Assembly: GCA_035995885.1 (NCBI GenBank)
Contig: DASYKC010000013.1
Coordinates: 1-33,330, forward strand
Direction: 5' to 3'
DNA length: 33,330 bases
Origin: Schlegelella_A sp035995885
GTDB taxonomy: Bacteria > Pseudomonadota > Gammaproteobacteria > Burkholderiales > Burkholderiaceae_C
The notes beneath the pieces were generated by a model. That model did no database searches, was not told the origin of the DNA, and worked only from the letters and a program-made list of their open reading frames with translations. This document shows positions 29,983 to 33,330 of this stretch, piece by piece. The position numbers and the translations under genes are program-made. Numbering within the stretch: the first letter of the stretch is position 1; every line of letters starts with the position of its first letter.

Positions 29983-31853
29983 AGCGCTGCGCAGCACCCG
30001 CGCGGGTGCTGTCGATGCTGCTGCTGAGCGCCGGCCTCGCGGGTTGCGCGAACCTTCCGTTCTTCGGCGACAGGGCCGACGACGCCGCCGGGCGCACGGC
30101 TCCGGCCGAGCCGCAGGTGCCGCTCTACGAGCTCGAGGTGCGCGCGCCGGGCGCGTTGCGAACGCTGCTGCTCGACTACCTCGACCTCGCGCGCTTCCAG
30201 AGCGCGCCGGCGAGCGAGGCGATCACGCCGACCGAGCTCGACCGGCTCGCCGCCGCCGCACCGGCGCAGGCGCGCTCGCTGCTCGAGACCGAGGGCTACT
30301 TCGACGCCGACGTCAAGGTGGCGCGAAGCGCCGGCGCGAACGGCCTGCCGCGGATCGAGATCGACGTCGTCCCGGGCCCGCGCGTGATCGTTCGCAGCGT
30401 CGCGATCGACTCGACCGCGCCGCTCGCGCCGCGCATCCCGACACGCGACGAGCCGTGGCGCGACCGGCTCGCCAAGCTGCGCGCGATCTGGTCGCTGCGC
30501 GCGGGCGAGCCGTTCCGCCAGCCGGCCTGGAGCAGCGCCAAGAACGCCGCCCTCGGCGCCCTGCGCGGCGACGGCTATCCGCGCGCCGAGTGGCAGGCGA
30601 CGAAGGCACGCATCGATGCGGTCGAGCAGTCGGCGGCGCTCTCGGTCAGCGTCGAACCCGGCCCGCTCTACCACGTCGGGCCGATCCGCATCGAGGGGAC
30701 GCACCGCTACGACGAGGCGGCGATCCGGCGCCTGGCGAGCTTTCCGCCCGGCACCGAATACAGCGAGAAGCAGCTGCTCGATTTTCAGGAGCGCATCCTC
30801 AAGCTCGGCCTGTTCGAGGGCGCGTCGGTCGAGCTCGACGCGACCGGCCCGCCCGAGGCGGCGCCGGTGCTCGTCAAGGTCAAGGAGCAGTCGCAGCACC
30901 AGGCGACGGTCGGCGTCGGCTACAGCGCCAACACCGGCCCGCGCATCTCGCTCGAGCACTGGGACCGCAAGGTCTTCGGCCAGAGCTGGATCGCCCACAG
31001 CACGCTCACCTTCGGCCCCGACCTGAAGTCGCTCGGCACCGAGTTCACGTCGTATCCCGACGAGCGGCTGTGGCGCAAGCTCGCCGCCGCCAAGGTCGAG
31101 CAGCTGCGCTCCGCCGACGAGACGCGCAACAGCTGGACCGTGCGCGCCGGCCGCTCGAAGGACACCACCGACTTCGAGCGCCTCTACTACCTCGAGGCCG
31201 CTCATGCCCGGGTCGAGAGCGCGCCGCTGATCGAGTCGGCCGATGCGCTCTCGTTCAACTACCACTGGCTGCGCCGCGACCTCGACAACGTCCTCGTGCC
31301 GACGTCGGGCACCGCGCTGGCGCTCGAGGGCGGCGTCGGCTACGGCCGCGGCACGCTGACGCGCGCCGACATCCCCGGCACGGCGAGCAGCCGCGCACCC
31401 TTCGTTCGCGCCTACTCGCGCCTCAACTGGTACCGGCCGGTCGGCACCTGGTTCGCCAACGCGCGCGTCGAGGCCGGCGAGGTCCTGGTCACCAATCCGA
31501 TCGCGGTGCCGGACCCGATCCTTTTTCGCGCCGGCGGCGACAACTCGGTGCGCGGCTACGGCTACCGCACGCTCGGGCCGACGATCAACGGCGCCGTCGT
31601 CGGCGGCCGCGTCCTGCTCACCGGCAGCGCCGAGATGGAGCACGCGCTGATCGAGCGGCTGCCGGCGCTGCTCGGCGCGGTGTTCGTCGACGTCGGCGAC
31701 GCCGCCGATCGCTGGAACCAGCTCCGCCCCGCTCTCGGCGTCGGCGTCGGCCTGCACTATCGCAGCCCCGTCGGCCCGCTGCGGCTCGACGTCGCCTACG
31801 GCGCGAGGGTTCGCCAGCTGCGCCTGCACCTGAGCGTCGGCGTCGCGTTCTGA
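29979..31853 (+). CDS. tamA: Outer-membrane translocation/assembly protein TamA
   Basis: This 624-residue Omp85-family protein forms the outer-membrane half of the TAM complex, which helps assemble autotransporters and other outer-membrane proteins and takes part in phospholipid transport. Three POTRA domains cover about 50-300, and a 16-strand barrel follows, with the lid-lock motif VRGYGY (524-529) and a terminal aromatic (GVAF). The signal has a lipobox-like LAGC at 20-23, so the N-terminus may be acylated. The ATG overlaps the VWA stop (ATGA) and the tamB start follows 10 bp after the stop. Confidence 0.93.
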   Translation: MKRCAAPARVLSMLLLSAGLAGCANLPFFGDRADDAAGRTAPAEPQVPLYELEVRAPGALRTLLLDYLDLARFQSAPASEAITPTELDRLAAAAPAQARSLLETEGYFDADVKVARSAGANGLPRIEIDVVPGPRVIVRSVAIDSTAPLAPRIPTRDEPWRDRLAKLRAIWSLRAGEPFRQPAWSSAKNAALGALRGDGYPRAEWQATKARIDAVEQSAALSVSVEPGPLYHVGPIRIEGTHRYDEAAIRRLASFPPGTEYSEKQLLDFQERILKLGLFEGASVELDATGPPEAAPVLVKVKEQSQHQATVGVGYSANTGPRISLEHWDRKVFGQSWIAHSTLTFGPDLKSLGTEFTSYPDERLWRKLAAAKVEQLRSADETRNSWTVRAGRSKDTTDFERLYYLEAAHARVESAPLIESADALSFNYHWLRRDLDNVLVPTSGTALALEGGVGYGRGTLTRADIPGTASSRAPFVRAYSRLNWYRPVGTWFANARVEAGEVLVTNPIAVPDPILFRAGGDNSVRGYGYRTLGPTINGAVVGGRVLLTGSAEMEHALIERLPALLGAVFVDVGDAADRWNQLRPALGVGVGLHYRSPVGPLRLDVAYGARVRQLRLHLSVGVAF

Positions 31854-31863
31854 GGTCGCGACG

Positions 31864-33330
31864 ATGAGCACCGACGACTCTTCGCGCCAGGCCGCGCCCG
31901 CGGTCCCCGTTGTGGCGGCGCCGGCGCGGCGGCGCCGCGTCGCGGTCTGGCTCGCCGGCGTCGCGGCCAGCGTCGTCGCCCTCCTCGCGCTCGCAATCGG
32001 CGCCGTCTTCTGGTCTGCGCACCACGCGACCGGCAGCGCCTGGCTGCTCGGCCTCGTCCCGGGGCTGACGGTGGTCGAGCCGAGAGGCTCGCTCATCGGC
32101 GACTTCGCGGCGACGCGAGTCGTCTACGCCGTCGGCGGCGCCGGCGAGCTGCGCCTCGACGCGCCGCGCTGGCACGCCCTGGCGGCGACGCGCGGCGATC
32201 ACGGCCGCTGGCTGCACCTGATGATCGACACCTTGCACGCCGATCGCGTCGTCTGGGTCGCGAACAAATCGGCCAAGCCGGCCGGACCGGCAACGCCGCC
32301 GGCGAGCCTGCGCCTGCCGGTCGAGATCGAAGTGCGCGAGGCGAGCGTCGACGAGCTGCGCATCGGCGCCCTCGACGCGATGCCGGTGCGCGGCGTTCAT
32401 GCCCGCGTCCACCTCGGTGCCGACGGCGGCGCGCTGCATCGCCTCGACGCGCTCGCTGCGGCGATCGAGCGCGGCGATGCGCGCGGCGCGTTCGCGATCG
32501 GCGCCGATGCGCCGTTCGCCGTCGACGCGAGCGTCGACGCGGTCGCGAGCGCGAAGGACTGGAGCGCGACGGCGCGCGCGCACGGGCCGCTCGCTTCGCT
32601 CGACACCAGCGCGACGGCGCGCGTCGCGGCGACCGCCACCCACGCGGCGCAGTCGCTCGACGCGCGCGCCGTGATCCATCCGTTCGCGGCGTGGCCGCTC
32701 GGCGAGCTGAGCGCGACGGCGAGCGGCCTCGATCTCTCGGCATTCGCGAGCGCGTTGCCGGCGACGGCGCTGACCGGCCGCGCCATCGCGACGACGAGCG
32801 GCATCGACGTCCCCGCGACCGTCTCGATCGAGCTCGCGAACCAGCGCGCCGGGCGCTGGAACGAAGGGCTCCTGCCGGTGCGGGAGCTCCGCGCCGAGCT
32901 GCGCGCGCGGCCCGAGAACCCGAACGTCGTCGACGTGCAGACGCTGTCGGCCGAGCTCGGTTCGACCAGCGGCGCGGGCGGCAGCGTCGTCGCCCGCGGC
33001 CGCTGGACGCCGGCGACCTGGAACATCGACGCCGAGCTGCGCCAGGTGCGCCCGATCGCGCTCGACGCGCGCGCCGGCGACGCCGTGGTCAGCGGCAAGG
33101 CGACGCTCGCCGGCAGCGGCTTCGCCGGCGCACCGGCGATACCCGGGCCAGCGAGCGCGGCGACGTCGAGCGCAGCGGCGTCGCCAAGGCCGGCGAGCCC
33201 ATCGTCTTCGAGCGCAGCGGCGTCGCCAAGGCCGGTGAGCCCATCGTCTTCGAGCGCAGCGGCGTCGGCGGGACCAGCGAGCCCACCGTCTTCGAGCGCA
33301 GCGGCGTCGGCGGGACCAGCGAGTGCGGCG
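31864..33330 (+). CDS. tamB: TamB (partial, runs off the window)
   Basis: TamB is the inner-membrane-anchored partner of TamA, a long beta-taco that spans the periplasm. The first 489 codons are present. An N-terminal membrane helix lies at about 26-50 (VWLAGVAASVVALLALAIGAVFW), followed by the family opening GSAWLLGLVPGLTVVEPRGSLIGDF. Beta-rich repeats follow. From residue 430 the chain becomes a Ser/Ala/Pro tandem repeat of 14 residues coded by a 42-bp minisatellite, which is not a usual TamB feature. The frame is open to the end; the C-terminal DUF490 domain is not in view. Confidence 0.88.
   Translation, partial: MSTDDSSRQAAPAVPVVAAPARRRRVAVWLAGVAASVVALLALAIGAVFWSAHHATGSAWLLGLVPGLTVVEPRGSLIGDFAATRVVYAVGGAGELRLDAPRWHALAATRGDHGRWLHLMIDTLHADRVVWVANKSAKPAGPATPPASLRLPVEIEVREASVDELRIGALDAMPVRGVHARVHLGADGGALHRLDALAAAIERGDARGAFAIGADAPFAVDASVDAVASAKDWSATARAHGPLASLDTSATARVAATATHAAQSLDARAVIHPFAAWPLGELSATASGLDLSAFASALPATALTGRAIATTSGIDVPATVSIELANQRAGRWNEGLLPVRELRAELRARPENPNVVDVQTLSAELGSTSGAGGSVVARGRWTPATWNIDAELRQVRPIALDARAGDAVVSGKATLAGSGFAGAPAIPGPASAATSSAAASPRPASPSSSSAAASPRPVSPSSSSAAASAGPASPPSSSAAASAGPASAA
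33151..33330 (+). repeat. 42-bp in-frame minisatellite within tamB
   Basis: Four full 42-bp units (33151-33192, 33193-33234, 33235-33276 and 33277-33318) and the start of a fifth run to the window edge. Units 2 and 3 share their first 33 bases except for one change, and units 3 and 4 share the variant ending GGCGGGACCA. In the tamB frame each unit encodes a 14-residue repeat of the type SAAASPRPASPSSS. Because 42 is a multiple of three, copy-number change keeps the frame. Confidence 0.93.

Noticed and set aside
29880..32096. Long minus-strand open frame opposite tamA (738 codons)
   Set aside because: It is a shadow frame; tamA on the other strand has POTRA and barrel motifs throughout.
33151..33330. 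CRISPR array
   Set aside because: The units are directly tandem with no unique spacers and stay in frame with tamB, so this is a minisatellite.
1..33330. tRNA, rRNA or insertion-sequence genes
   Set aside because: I found no tRNA-like cloverleaf, conserved rRNA stretch or transposase motif on either strand by eye.

Overview
The window is about 33 kb of very GC-rich, densely coded chromosome. The strong G/C third-position bias, the Bug-type (TctC) tricarboxylate receptor, the xdhABC cluster, the GspA/GspB pair and the tamA-tamB pair all point to a betaproteobacterium, most likely of the order Burkholderiales. That placement is inference; no rRNA or tRNA is present to confirm it. Every gap between genes is shorter than 200 bp. 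I see no insertion sequence, prophage or CRISPR array.

Layout. (1) 1-4983: a purine salvage block. The start of a probable guanine deaminase reads leftward, and xdhA-xdhB-xdhC (xanthine dehydrogenase and its maturation factor) read rightward with 4-bp ATGA overlaps. A palindromic repeat sits on the xdhB/xdhC junction. (2) 5023-8725: a short-chain dehydrogenase and a divergent Rieske oxygenase, then a leftward pair of a secreted ankyrin protein and a TctC-type solute receptor. (3) 8863-15361: a tight rightward operon for periplasmic alcohol oxidation. It holds a PQQ dehydrogenase with the Asp-x-Asp signature of lanthanide-dependent enzymes, a diheme cytochrome c, a cytochrome b561, a YncE-like beta-propeller and a TonB-dependent receptor whose GTG start overlaps the propeller stop. 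This is the most interesting system here: oxidation, electron transfer and outer-membrane uptake in one transcript. (4) 15438-18074: gspA-gspB, accessory factors of type II secretion. (5) 18259-21122: three lipoprotein genes separated by structured or repetitive spacers. (6) 21306-28720: thioredoxin 2, a beta-hydroxyacid dehydrogenase, an MFS carrier flanked by inverted 69-bp repeats, a PQQ sugar dehydrogenase, an Ldh2-family dehydrogenase, a small secreted protein, a glycerate 2-kinase and a VOC protein. Several of these fit hydroxy-acid or glycerate catabolism. (7) 28795-33330: a VWA protein translationally coupled to tamA, followed by tamB, which runs off the window inside a 42-bp in-frame minisatellite.

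Small-scale sequence structure is unusually informative here. Short repeats supply protein ends (XdhB C-terminus, MFS N-terminus), a 17-bp duplication has created a leader ORF in front of the SDR gene, and several starts are non-ATG (CTG, GTG, TTG).
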